DNA of 51,749 bases from assembly GCA_002353815.1 (NCBI GenBank), contig DEKK01000009.1, forward strand, positions 35,059 to 86,807. The letters run 5' to 3'. The notes under the pieces are model-generated. The model was not told where the DNA came from. It saw nothing but the letters and a program-made list of their open reading frames with translations, and did no database searches. This DNA comes from Bifidobacteriaceae bacterium UBA2724 (GTDB lineage: Bacteria > Actinomycetota > Actinomycetes > Actinomycetales > Bifidobacteriaceae). Below are positions 1-8,688 of this stretch, piece by piece; the first letter of the stretch is position 1, and each line of letters starts with the position of its first letter. A program made the position numbers and the translations under genes.

Positions 1-2
1 CG

Positions 3-1223
3 GTGCCCGTGGAGCCAGCCGAGCAGCTTGCCGCCGAGCAGCCGGCGCCTGAACAGCCTGCGTCTGAACAGCCGGCCAAGCAACCTGTCGCTGGCGATGG
101 TGCGAATGCCGACGCTGCAGATTTGACATCCGCGTCCGACCAGACGCAGACGCTGACTTTCGCAATGCCTGCGTCCGCTCTGGAGCCTCAGACACATGAT
201 GCTGCTTCCAACGCAGTGTCGGAAAACTCTCCGAGCCCGGTGAATGACGGCCAGCCATCTGTGGAACGGACATCCCAGTACTCCGACGATGCGATGCGGT
301 CCCAGTATGGCCAGCAGTATCCAAACAAGCAGAATGCAGGTCAGGAGAATGCGGGTCAGCAGTCCCAGTATGCCCAGCAGTCCCAGTATGGTCAGCAGAA
401 TGCAGTCCAGCAGAGCACAGCCCAGCAGCCTCAGTATGGCCAGCAGTATCCGAACCAGCAGCAGTACAGCCAGTCCTATCAGCAGGCAGCGAATGGTTCT
501 GCCTACAACCAGCAATCTCTACAGAAGCAGAAAAGCGGCAAATCTTGGTGGATCGTGCTCATCGTCGTCATCGTGGTGCTGGCTTTGGTCGCAGGAGGCG
601 CCTGGTTCCTTTACAACAACAAGTCGTCGCAGAATGCCTCCGGCGGCGCTTCGACATCGCAGAGCGCTTCACCGACCCAGGACGCGTCTGCGTCGAGCAA
701 GGGCACGGATGCGTCGGTAGAAAGCTCGTCGGCGGAAAGCTCGTCATCGGAAAGTTCGTCATCGGAGAGCTCGTCGGCGGAAAGCACGGACTCGACATCC
801 TCCGACGGAACATACCAGCCCCAATCCGGTGAGATATGGCAAGAAGGCGACATTGAGGGATGCGGCCACGTGAAAATAGTGAGAGCCGTGGAAGCAAGAA
901 CGGACAAGGATGGCGATGATACCGTCATCATTACGGCTGACTGGACGAACACGACCGGGCAGGCCGCCAAATTCAACGATGTCTGCGTTCTATCGGCATC
1001 GCAAGGTGACCACAACGCCTTGTCCCCCGCAATTTATGCGGATAACGACATCCCTTCCGATTATGACTACAAGTCGGCTAGCGATTCTGTGGATTCCGGG
1101 AAGACAAAGTCGATCATGAGCGCGTGGAAGCTCAACGATACGAAGACCGATTTGAAGGTCACGGTGGGTTCGGGCACATCGACTGACGACGATACCCGGG
1201 TTGTGATGCTCTACAGGTTCTGA
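3..1223 (+). CDS. DUF5067 membrane protein with Q/Y-rich N-terminal region (5' partial)
   Basis: This open frame runs from the window edge, so the real start is probably upstream. Residues 1-60 are Pro/Glu/Gln-rich. Residues about 100-170 are a low-complexity segment built on QYGQQ-like units. Residues about 178-202 form one strongly hydrophobic transmembrane helix, followed by a Ser/Asp/Glu-rich linker. The last ~130 residues resemble DUF5067: an HVKIVRAVEA start, a core DTVIITADWTN strand and a C-terminal strand ending at VVMLYRF. The inferred topology is a cytoplasmic Q-rich tail, one membrane pass and an extracellular DUF5067 domain. The function of DUF5067 is unknown. A shorter DUF5067 protein lies at 3544-4209, and a two-component system sits between the two. 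The stop is 20 bases from the converging response-regulator stop. Confidence 0.8.
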   Translation: MPVEPAEQLAAEQPAPEQPASEQPAKQPVAGDGANADAADLTSASDQTQTLTFAMPASALEPQTHDAASNAVSENSPSPVNDGQPSVERTSQYSDDAMRSQYGQQYPNKQNAGQENAGQQSQYAQQSQYGQQNAVQQSTAQQPQYGQQYPNQQQYSQSYQQAANGSAYNQQSLQKQKSGKSWWIVLIVVIVVLALVAGGAWFLYNNKSSQNASGGASTSQSASPTQDASASSKGTDASVESSSAESSSSESSSSESSSAESTDSTSSDGTYQPQSGEIWQEGDIEGCGHVKIVRAVEARTDKDGDDTVIITADWTNTTGQAAKFNDVCVLSASQGDHNALSPAIYADNDIPSDYDYKSASDSVDSGKTKSIMSAWKLNDTKTDLKVTVGSGTSTDDDTRVVMLYRF

Positions 1224-1243
1224 CATTCCGCCTCGCGCCGGCC

Positions 1244-1906
1244 TCACAGGCCGGCGCGTTCCACAAGCCGTGCGAGCATGATGCGGTTCATGTTCAGCTT
1301 ATCGCACGCCGCCATGAGGTGCGCCTTGACGGTGCGCTCGCTGATGCACATCTCGATGGCGATCTCTTGGTTGCTCAGGCCCTGCGCTGCATAGATCACC
1401 GTCTCGCGCTCGCGTTCGGGCAGGCTGTGCAGCAAGGCGCGCGCCTCGTCCTGGCGTGAATTGAGTTTGGCGGCCCGCATGTCGGTGAGCAGCTGCTGTT
1501 TGCTGGAGTCGCTGAATTGCGGTGCGCCGGCATTCACCTCGGTGATGTAGTCGATTATCTTGCGGATGTCATCGGCCTTCGAAATGAAGCCGTCGGCGCC
1601 TTTCTCGATAGCGCGTTCCACGGCGTTCTGCGGGCTCAGGGATGTGAGGATCAGCACGCGGATCGAAGGATCCGACTGTTTGATGATGTGCGTGGCGTCT
1701 ATGCCGTCCATGCCCGGCATGTCGATGTCGATGAGTGCGACATCGGGGTGCAGCGATGCCGCGGCGTCCACGGTGCTCTGGCCATCCGGACACGTCGCGA
1801 CGACGGCGATGGATCCGTGGGAGCCTTCGCCGAGCAACAGCTCGAGGCTTTGCCGGATCATGGGATCGTCGTCGGCAATAATCAGTCGGATGGGGGAGTC
1901 AGTCAC
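1244..1906 (-). CDS. NarL/FixJ-family response regulator
   Basis: The protein is 220 aa. The N-terminal receiver domain carries the acidic DDD pocket near residue 10 and the phospho-acceptor Asp in the VALIDIDMPGMDG segment. The conserved Lys lies in GADGFISK. The C-terminal LuxR-type helix-turn-helix includes LPERERETV and NQEIAIEMCISERTVKAH. The GTG start overlaps the TGA stop of the upstream kinase (GTGA), which is typical of translational coupling. It is the cognate regulator of that kinase by position. Because the kinase frame is shifted by one base, this gene also reads in frame with the front half of the kinase, giving a misleading single 721-codon frame. The neighbouring DUF5067 genes are its most obvious candidate targets, which is inference. 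Confidence 0.88.
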   Translation of the reverse strand: MTDSPIRLIIADDDPMIRQSLELLLGEGSHGSIAVVATCPDGQSTVDAAASLHPDVALIDIDMPGMDGIDATHIIKQSDPSIRVLILTSLSPQNAVERAIEKGADGFISKADDIRKIIDYITEVNAGAPQFSDSSKQQLLTDMRAAKLNSRQDEARALLHSLPERERETVIYAAQGLSNQEIAIEMCISERTVKAHLMAACDKLNMNRIMLARLVERAGL

Positions 1907-3400
1907 GCCTTCAATGGTAGCGGAGCTAATGGAAGGGTTATGTCGAGATGGAAGACGTTGCGCCAGTCGGTGCCCCACGACATGGTGCCGCCGAGGCGTT
2001 CGATGCGCTCGCGGAGCCCGGGCAGTCCGTTGCCACCGGAAACCTGTGGCTGTTGTGCCGTCGACGCTATGGTGTGCGCCGCTGACGGCACGGCAAGCGG
2101 TGCGGCTGGCGGCTTGATTCCAGCGACGCTGGGAGAGACGGGAGCGGCTGCAGGCCCGGTGGATGATGACGGGGTTCGACATGCTGATGGAGATGCCGTC
2201 GTCGCGATTGCATGACACCGACAGGTCCACATGCTGTCCTGGCGCATGACGTCGTGCGTTCGTGAGCCCTTCCTGGATCGCGCGGTAGGCGGTTTTGCCG
2301 ATTTCGGGATCGACCGCATTGAAATCATGGACATCGATCCACGTGTCCAACGGCATGCCGGAGCTGCGCGCGTCGGTTATCAGGCCGCTCAGGGACTGGT
2401 ATGACAGCGATGTCTCGGAACTGGGGTCGAGAAGGGCGACGTTGCCCTGGGGGTCGCGGAGCACGTTGATGATGGTGTGCGTCTCGTCCAAGGCGCCGGC
2501 CGCCTGGCGTCGGATGTTTTCCGAGGCGACGGAGATATCCGAGAGCAGTTGTTTTGCGCCGTCCGACAGTTGCCGGTCGTCGGAGAACTGAAGCTGCTGC
2601 AACGTCTCCGCTTTCATCTTGAGCACGTTCGCATTGAGCGCGATCAGCGACAGGCTGTGCGCCAGTGTGTCATGGGCTTCGGCGGCGACGGAATCGGCGA
2701 ACTGCTGGTCGTTGATGACCGTCCGCAGCTTTTCGGTTTTCGTCTGCTCCACGGCGTTACGCTGCTCCGCCGCTTTCTCCAGCGCGCGGTGGCGGTGGTT
2801 GAGGCCGATGAGTATGCCGAGCGCAATCCACGCTGCGGCGCAAATCGCCTCGTACATGATGATCGCCGGCCACGGCATGTCGCCGATGGGGGTGTTCGTC
2901 TCGTCGGTCGGCGCCATCAGGCGGGGGATGACACCCGCTGTGGATGGCAGAAGTGCATCGCGAAAGGATGTGACGACGATGGATGCGGCGGCGAGCGCGG
3001 TGAGCAGCCGTGTGCGGCCATGACGCCGGTGGGCGAGCAGCGATGCCATTGCTGCGGAGGCATATGCCGGGCCGCACGGCAACAACGCCGTGACGATGCT
3101 TGCGCGGATGCAGATCTTTTCCGGTTCCTTGTCGCACTTGGCAAGCCACAGCGGGTCTAGAAGTGCGACGGAGAACGCAATCAGCCCGATGAGCATGGCC
3201 ATGACATTCTCATCGGCGACCATATACAGCCCCAGGCCGCCCGAGATGAAAGAGCCCATGAGACACAGGATTATCGTCACTGCCGTGAGCGGCGTCGGCG
3301 AGTGATAGGGCACGGCCTCCGTGCTGTCGAACGCACGTGTCTCATGAGGCGCGGGAGTGCCGGATGGATGTTCCCCTGGATAGCTGCTCTCACTCGTCAT
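1903..3400 (-). pseudogene. NarL-type sensor histidine kinase, frameshifted before the ATP-binding G box
   Basis: The front frame encodes 5-6 membrane helices (about residues 40-205). A HisKA_3 dimerisation helix follows with AHDTLAHSL (phospho-His at about residue 246), then an N-box-like IQEGLTNARRHAPG. After SISMSNP the reading frame is lost. The expected end of the ATPase domain, GGNGLPGLRERIERLGG and a final LPLAPLPLKA, is found in another frame and stops at 1903. Removing one C from the C4 run at 2171-2174 restores one continuous kinase. The cause may be a sequencing error, a true lesion or phase variation at the short homopolymer. ATG at 3400 is used; GTG at 3409 is an alternative start. 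Without the G box the product should not bind ATP properly. Confidence 0.78.
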
Positions 3401-3543
3401 ATCCGCCACGATACGCGGACATCCCTACCAGTGACATTGACCTTTCGGTCATCTCGCAAGGGCATGTCGGACAATTTTGGGTCGTGGCGGGAGTCCATAA
3501 ACTCAGGAACCGTCATTGGAAGCATCATGAGAGAGGGAAGACA

Positions 3544-4209
3544 ATGTCAAACATGCAACAGAACCCACAGCCGGTTCCTCCGTCCATGCCCGCGCCCGGC
3601 CAGCCCGCGCCCGGCGCACCTCAGGCGCTCGTGAAGGAGAAGAAGCCGTGGTACAAGAAGTGGTGGGTCTGGGCGATCGTCGTCGTGGTGGTCATCGCTG
3701 CCATCGGCGGCGGCAGCGGCGCGTCGTCCAACAAGTCCGACGGAGGCACGGCGGCGCCTGCTTCGTCGGCGGCATCCGCGTCTGCCGCCGGATCGGCCTC
3801 GGCCACCACGGAATCCAGCGCGCCGTCCGGCGAGATGGACACCGAAGGCGATTTGACGAACGCCCATGTGAAGATCGTCTCCGCCGTGAAATCCACTGCG
3901 GACTACCAAGGCAAGGACACCGTTCTCGTCACCTATGAGTGGACGAACAACGGCGACGATTCGACGAGCTTCGCAGCCGCGGTGAACCCGCAGGTGTTCC
4001 AGAACGGCGTGCAGCTGGATGTTGCCATTTACACCGAGAACCCGTCGGGATACGATCCCTCGGATGAGCTCAAGGAAATCAAGCCCGGCACGACGCAGCA
4101 GCTGTCGCTGGGGTATGTGCTCACCGATGATTCGGATGTCAGCGTGGAGGTCAGCGATCTCGTCGATTTCTCCGGCGCCAAGGTGACCCATACCTACCAG
4201 CTGTCGTAA
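3544..4209 (+). CDS. DUF5067 domain membrane protein
   Basis: The protein is 221 aa. It has a Pro-rich cytoplasmic N-terminus (NPQPVPPSMPAPGQPAP), a KKPWYKKWW basic/aromatic patch and one transmembrane helix at about residues 42-60. An Ala/Ser linker leads to a C-terminal DUF5067-like domain with HVKIVSAVKS, DTVLVTYEWTN and a terminal THTYQLS strand. ATG 3544 is preceded by AGAGGGAAG at good spacing, so I prefer it to an in-frame start further upstream. It is divergent from the kinase gene, with about 140 bases shared as promoter region. Domain order matches the larger protein at 3-1223, so the two are paralogues. The function is unknown; a surface sensor or accessory role for the neighbouring two-component system is inference. 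Confidence 0.82.
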   Translation: MSNMQQNPQPVPPSMPAPGQPAPGAPQALVKEKKPWYKKWWVWAIVVVVVIAAIGGGSGASSNKSDGGTAAPASSAASASAAGSASATTESSAPSGEMDTEGDLTNAHVKIVSAVKSTADYQGKDTVLVTYEWTNNGDDSTSFAAAVNPQVFQNGVQLDVAIYTENPSGYDPSDELKEIKPGTTQQLSLGYVLTDDSDVSVEVSDLVDFSGAKVTHTYQLS

Positions 4210-4306
4210 ACCCGCCATTTCGGCGGAACGGGGCCCGGTACCTGTAACCCGTATCGGCTCCCTGGGGTGGATCCTTCGGTGACGTCGTGCGCGGCGTCAC
4301 ATGCAC

Positions 4307-4346
4307 GTGGGGGTGTGCATCGTTTCGCGGCGATGCGCACCCCCAC
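4307..4346. terminator. Bidirectional intrinsic terminator-like hairpin
   Basis: A 16-bp near-perfect inverted repeat (arms 4307-4322 and 4331-4346, one G-U pair) has an 8-base loop. It lies between the convergent DUF5067 gene and the GH32 gene, as expected of a shared terminator. There is no strong T tract. Confidence 0.6.
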
Positions 4347-4478
4347 TGTTGGCTTTGGCTGTGCTGCGAATGTTGGCTTCTGCGCCGTGATGTGCGTGCC
4401 TGGGCCGAGGCATCCGGCTTTGTCTTTCCGAACGTCGGCATCAGCGACGCTCGCGGCGGTTGGAACAGCGGCTGATGA

Positions 4479-6266
4479 TCAGAGCCGCAGCTGGCGCACG
4501 GTCAGATGCCCGGCGTTGGGAACGACCACCTCGCCATCGGCGCGGCTGTCGGCAAAGAGCAGCGTCGCGGCGTTGCCATCCGCGAAGACCTCGACGATGC
4601 CGTGGTCATAGAACACCTCGATGGTCTGTGCCTCGGGCGCGGCCATGTCGAAGTCGATCCCGTCCGTCGCGGCCCCGGTGGTGGTGATGCGCACGGTGCC
4701 CACGGTGCGCGTGAGCAGCATTTCGCTGTCGCCGATGCGCGCGATGACCATGCGCGTCGTCGGTTCGAGGTCCGTGAGCCGCGCATACCATGCGTTGCCG
4801 GGAACCTCCACGTCACCGGGTTCGTCGGCGCAATCGCCGTCCGCCAGCGTCTTGCCCAGAGCGTGGTCATAGACCTCCGCCACGGGGCGGGAGACAAGCT
4901 TGCCGTCTTTCACGTGCAGCTCGCGAGGCAGGGTCATGGCGCCGTTGACGCCGTTGGGGGTCTCGACGCGGATTTTGTGCCAGTCGGGGATCCATCCGAT
5001 CTGGATGCGCCGGGCGCCGCCGTCGCGGCGTTCGAGGAAGGTCTGGGAGGCATACCATGCCGAGCCATAGTCGCAATATCCGCGGTGCGTCGTGTGGATG
5101 AGGCCGTGGGTGTCGAATGTGCCGGTGTACCAGCCGACCGGCTCGTAGCGTCCCTGCGGGTCGGTGTAGAACATCAGCGAGCCGCAGGCCACATCGGTGG
5201 CGTCGAGCGTGAAGTAATCGGGGCATTCGAGTGACGCGGTGCCAGGGTGCGACGAATCCAGCAGCCCGGGGCCGCAGTACGTCCAATCATCCTTCGTGAT
5301 GGAGGGGCCTTCGGTGCGGAACAGCGCGATGGCCGCGGCCGGAGGGGCGGTGGGGCCATCGACCGGCAGGTTCGTGGCGACCGCCATGATGTTGTACGCC
5401 ACGGAGCCGTCGGCGGCGTAGACGGCCTCGACCTTGGAGTCGCGGAAGTTGATGGAGAACCCGTCGATGGAATCGCCATCATGGCGGCTGACCACGCATT
5501 TTTCGAGACCGAACGTGATTCCGTCGTGGCTGATGGCGCGCACCTGCCACTCGTCGCGCACGCCTTCGGTGCCGTCCTTGCGGGTCAGGTCGCGGGTGAA
5601 GAACACCGCCAGTGCCGTTGCGTCGTCGCCGGCGCAAGGCACGCCGTCATTGTCGATGGGGATGGCGGATCCGGAGAAAGCGCCGCCTGTCTGTCCGCGG
5701 TCGAGGTAGAGCAGCGGCTGGGGGTCGAAGGCCACGGGCAGGTGCGTCCAGTGGATGAGGTCGCGGCTGACCGCATGCCCCCAGTGCATCTGGTCCCACT
5801 GCCAGCCGAAGGGGTTGAACTGATAGAACATATGGTATCGGCCTTGGAAGTAGCACAGGCCATTGGGGTCGTTCATCCATCGTGCGATCGGCTGGAAGTG
5901 GACGCTGGCGCGCCCTGCCGTCATGTCGTCGTCGGCGGTGGGGACCGGCCAGACATACCTCACGCCTACGTCGAGGATGTCGTCGCGTTCCGAAAGATAG
6001 GCGAATGCGATGCGCGCGTTGTCGGACGACAGCACGTAGTCGGCGTCCTCGGCGAGAGGAATCGTCAGATGCGCGCGCCATTGGCCCTTGGGGAACTCGG
6101 CGGTCGCGGCGATGCGTCCGCCGGCGTCCTCGGCGTCGGACACGCTGCCGTCGGTTCCTTGCGCAGGTGTGAAAATCGCGGCTATTGACGCTGGCTTGTC
6201 GTCATCGATTCGCTCGGCGTAAACCTCCACGTCGCCGTAGCCGTGGGAGGAAAAGGTCGGTGTCAT
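4479..6266 (-). CDS. GH32 beta-fructofuranosidase (sucrose/fructooligosaccharide hydrolase)
   Basis: The protein is 595 aa and hydrolyses beta-fructosidic bonds in sucrose and short fructans. The GH32 nucleophile motif WMNDPNG is at about residues 130-136 (Asp133). The middle motif reads FRDSKV, where most family members have FRDPKV; the transition-state-stabilising Asp276 is kept. The acid/base Glu347 lies in the EC motif (TASLECPDYF). The C-terminal ~100 residues form the usual beta-sandwich. There is no signal peptide, so it should act in the cytoplasm on imported sugar. ATG 6266 is chosen over the GTG one codon earlier; neither has a strong ribosome-binding site. No sugar permease or LacI regulator adjoins it, which is unusual because bifidobacterial GH32 genes often sit beside a sucrose permease. 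Confidence 0.92.
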   Translation of the reverse strand: MTPTFSSHGYGDVEVYAERIDDDKPASIAAIFTPAQGTDGSVSDAEDAGGRIAATAEFPKGQWRAHLTIPLAEDADYVLSSDNARIAFAYLSERDDILDVGVRYVWPVPTADDDMTAGRASVHFQPIARWMNDPNGLCYFQGRYHMFYQFNPFGWQWDQMHWGHAVSRDLIHWTHLPVAFDPQPLLYLDRGQTGGAFSGSAIPIDNDGVPCAGDDATALAVFFTRDLTRKDGTEGVRDEWQVRAISHDGITFGLEKCVVSRHDGDSIDGFSINFRDSKVEAVYAADGSVAYNIMAVATNLPVDGPTAPPAAAIALFRTEGPSITKDDWTYCGPGLLDSSHPGTASLECPDYFTLDATDVACGSLMFYTDPQGRYEPVGWYTGTFDTHGLIHTTHRGYCDYGSAWYASQTFLERRDGGARRIQIGWIPDWHKIRVETPNGVNGAMTLPRELHVKDGKLVSRPVAEVYDHALGKTLADGDCADEPGDVEVPGNAWYARLTDLEPTTRMVIARIGDSEMLLTRTVGTVRITTTGAATDGIDFDMAAPEAQTIEVFYDHGIVEVFADGNAATLLFADSRADGEVVVPNAGHLTVRQLRL

Positions 6267-6416
6267 CACGGTTTCATTGTCTCACGTGTTCCGTGGACGC
6301 GCAGAGGGAGGGTGTGCGATACCCTCGAAAGTTCACGAATGGGGGGCGGTGGGCGCGGTGATGTAGTCTGAGTGCAGAGATGCGAGAGACATATGTGACG
6401 AACCAAAAGAGGATGT

Positions 6417-7799
6417 ATGCAATGGTCGTATGAACCGTCGCCGCGGCGGAGGACTGGGAAGGAATGGGCCGGCATCATCGGCTGGTCGATCGGCATACCG
6501 CTGCTTGCGTATGTGTTTCTGGCCATATCGCAGGACATCACGAGCTTTCTGCCGACGACCGCGCTCCAGCTTGGCGCCGCCGATCTGCTGATCATCATCC
6601 CCTGCGTGTTGCTCGTGATGAAAAACCGCACGGTGAGCGCCCCGCGCAAACGCCGCTGCAGCAGCAAAGAAATAGCGATCCTGGTGGTTCTGTCGTTACT
6701 GGGCGACATCGCCGGAGATGCCATCTGCATGTTTTCCAGCTCGGATGTGGTCAACGCTCAGGGTGTGCCGGATCCCGGCGCCGATATGACCTCCGGCATG
6801 GCGAATTCGCTGTTCGACAAGGTGGATTACCAGACCGCCGCCAATGACGAAGACCCCGTCGGCTGGGAAATCAGTTCCGTGTTCATCGCTCCGGTGGCCG
6901 AGGAGCTGCTGTTCCGCGGCGTCATCTATGGCTTTGGGCGGCGTCTGAGCGTTGTGGCGGCGTTCATCTGGTCGGCGTTGGTTTTCGGTGCCGGGCATTT
7001 CGACTCCGACAATCCGGGATTGTTCCCGATGGCGCTGCTCTTTGGCTTCTCCCAGTGCTTCGTCTATGAGATGACGGGCAGGGTGTGGGTCGGCATTATC
7101 GTGCATGTTTTTTGCAACAGCACCATCGGCAGCCTGATTGTGTCACCTGTTGTCAAGCTGCTGGCGGTGACGCCCGTCGTGGCATGGGTGTCGTACATCG
7201 TGATGTTCGTGGTGACGATTATCGCCTATGTCAAGCTCCGCGAGGTCATCAAGCAGGAGGACGCCGCGCTCGAGATACAACAACGGGTGGCGCAGAGCCA
7301 GATGTATTGGACGTGGATGCGCCAGCGCATGGGGCTGGCTCCGCAGCAGCCCATCATGGCTGCATACGGTCAGCCGGGGTATGCGCAGCCGATGCAGCCG
7401 GCGTATGGCCAGCCTGCCATGGGGCAACCTGTCGTGCCGCCGACGGGATATGCCACCCCGCAGACATACGCAAACCAGCAAGGATATGGCCAATTGGGAT
7501 ACGGCGCACATGGATACGACCAGCAGGGATATGCCCAGCAAATGTATTCGCAACCGGGGTATGCCGGCCAGCAGGGATATGCCCAGCAGACAGACACCGG
7601 TCAGCCGGGGAACGGTTTCGCTCCTCAGGGATATCCGGTCCAGGATTCCGCGTGGGCGGGATACGCCGCGCCGCAGTCTACATACCCGCAGTCTGCTTCT
7701 TCGCAATCCGCCTTTTCTCAGACGGCCGCGCCGCAGTCGGATGAGACGCACGGTCCGGATTCGCCCGACGGTTGGCATCCCTCTGATCCAACGCAATGA
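6417..7799 (+). CDS. CPBP-family intramembrane metalloprotease with Q/Y/G-rich C-terminal tail
   Basis: The protein is 460 aa with about eight hydrophobic segments in the first 280 residues. The CPBP (CAAX protease/bacteriocin-processing) motifs are complete: EELLFR with Glu162, Glu163 and Arg167, then His194 in VFGAGHF, and His230 with Asn234 in HVFCN. A Q/Y/G/P-rich tail at about residues 300-440 repeats units such as QQGYAQQ, and the tail ends Asp/Pro-rich. AGAGGA precedes ATG 6417. A paralogue with the same catalytic pattern and a shared VSAPRKR loop lies at 8689-10512 on the opposite strand. CPBP members process prenylated proteins, bacteriocins or anti-sigma factors in other systems; the substrate here is unknown. 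The tail is not part of the family fold. Confidence 0.9.
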   Translation: MQWSYEPSPRRRTGKEWAGIIGWSIGIPLLAYVFLAISQDITSFLPTTALQLGAADLLIIIPCVLLVMKNRTVSAPRKRRCSSKEIAILVVLSLLGDIAGDAICMFSSSDVVNAQGVPDPGADMTSGMANSLFDKVDYQTAANDEDPVGWEISSVFIAPVAEELLFRGVIYGFGRRLSVVAAFIWSALVFGAGHFDSDNPGLFPMALLFGFSQCFVYEMTGRVWVGIIVHVFCNSTIGSLIVSPVVKLLAVTPVVAWVSYIVMFVVTIIAYVKLREVIKQEDAALEIQQRVAQSQMYWTWMRQRMGLAPQQPIMAAYGQPGYAQPMQPAYGQPAMGQPVVPPTGYATPQTYANQQGYGQLGYGAHGYDQQGYAQQMYSQPGYAGQQGYAQQTDTGQPGNGFAPQGYPVQDSAWAGYAAPQSTYPQSASSQSAFSQTAAPQSDETHGPDSPDGWHPSDPTQ

Positions 7800-7929
7800 C
7801 GGGCCGTCCAGAACAAGCCCGTCGTTGGCGTCCGCGGTGCTGTCTTTTTCTTGCGGCGTGTCTATCGGATAGAATCGGCATCGTCACAGAGATGAAGGGA
7901 TGCTTGTGGACAAGAAGGGGAATGTTTCT

Positions 7930-8520
7930 ATGGAAGATGACGCGGATACCGTTGTGCTGAACGACGAAGCCGTGAGCGGCGGGGACGGTGCAGGTGCCAT
8001 GGCGGGACAGGGTGCCGCCGTGGCTGGCGAATCGAGTGCTAGGGGCAGGCGGTTCCGCATCGTCGTGGCGATTGCCATCGTGGCGCTGATTGTCGTGCTT
8101 GGTTGCGCTGTCAGGTCCTGGGCCAAAAAAGGCTCGGAGGGGGCCACGGCGCCTGCCGTGGCGCTATCGCAGGGGCCTACGGAGAGTCCCACGCCCACGG
8201 AAGACGCGAAGCTCGATGATTTCGATTGGGATTCGCTGGAGGGTATGAAGCTCAGCAATGCGTATGCCACGCTTGAATACAACGGAATCGATCGCTCGGA
8301 TCTCGCCGTGTCGTATTTCACGGACGACGGCCAGACGGTTGTGTCCGATGCAAACTGGACGGTCACGAAGGTCGAGCGTAATGGAAACAAGGTCATGTTC
8401 CATCTCACGCATGATTCCAATTCCATCGGCAGCATCGACCCGGATGAGATCGGTGACAAGGCGAAGGAGAAGGCGAACGATGCCTACAACTGGCTGAACA
8501 GCCAGGCGCAGGCCAGCTGA
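7930..8520 (+). CDS. Single-pass membrane protein with PASTA-like extracellular domain
   Basis: The protein is 196 aa if ATG 7930 is used, where AAGGGG lies nine bases upstream. ATG 7900 would add ten residues but has poorer spacing. It has an acidic N-terminus, a basic GRRFR patch and one membrane helix at about residues 46-65. A linker leads to a ~75-residue domain with LEGMKLSNAYATLEYNG, reminiscent of the opening of PASTA repeats, followed by beta strands rich in Asp and Thr. The PASTA resemblance is weak and based only on this opening pattern. It lies between two CPBP proteases and could be a partner or substrate of either, which is inference. It converges on the second protease gene across a hairpin. 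Confidence 0.7.
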   Translation: MEDDADTVVLNDEAVSGGDGAGAMAGQGAAVAGESSARGRRFRIVVAIAIVALIVVLGCAVRSWAKKGSEGATAPAVALSQGPTESPTPTEDAKLDDFDWDSLEGMKLSNAYATLEYNGIDRSDLAVSYFTDDGQTVVSDANWTVTKVERNGNKVMFHLTHDSNSIGSIDPDEIGDKAKEKANDAYNWLNSQAQAS

Positions 8521-8551
8521 CGCCTACACAACGGCACGCATCGTGTAGGCG
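8521..8551. terminator. Hairpin between convergent genes
   Basis: Inverted arms CGCCTACAC (8521-8529) and GTGTAGGCG (8543-8551) begin directly after the stop of the PASTA-like gene. They lie 137 bases from the converging protease stop. There is no T tract, so termination in either direction is inferred. Confidence 0.45.
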
Positions 8552-8688
8552 CGGGGATGCACCGGGGATCCGTTGGGGGCGTTGGGCCTGCGCGGTATGT
8601 CGTCCGCGTCAGGATGGAGTTAGCGCTGTCGGTGGGTGTGCACCCGGGGCAGCGCGCTGGGATGACGGGGCGTCGTGCGCTCGCGGCG

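Noticed and set aside
1244..3409. A single 721-codon kinase-response regulator fusion
   Set aside because: The middle of the frame is nonsense sequence created by a one-base shift. The kinase's real C-terminus lies in another frame and the regulator has its own overlapping GTG start.
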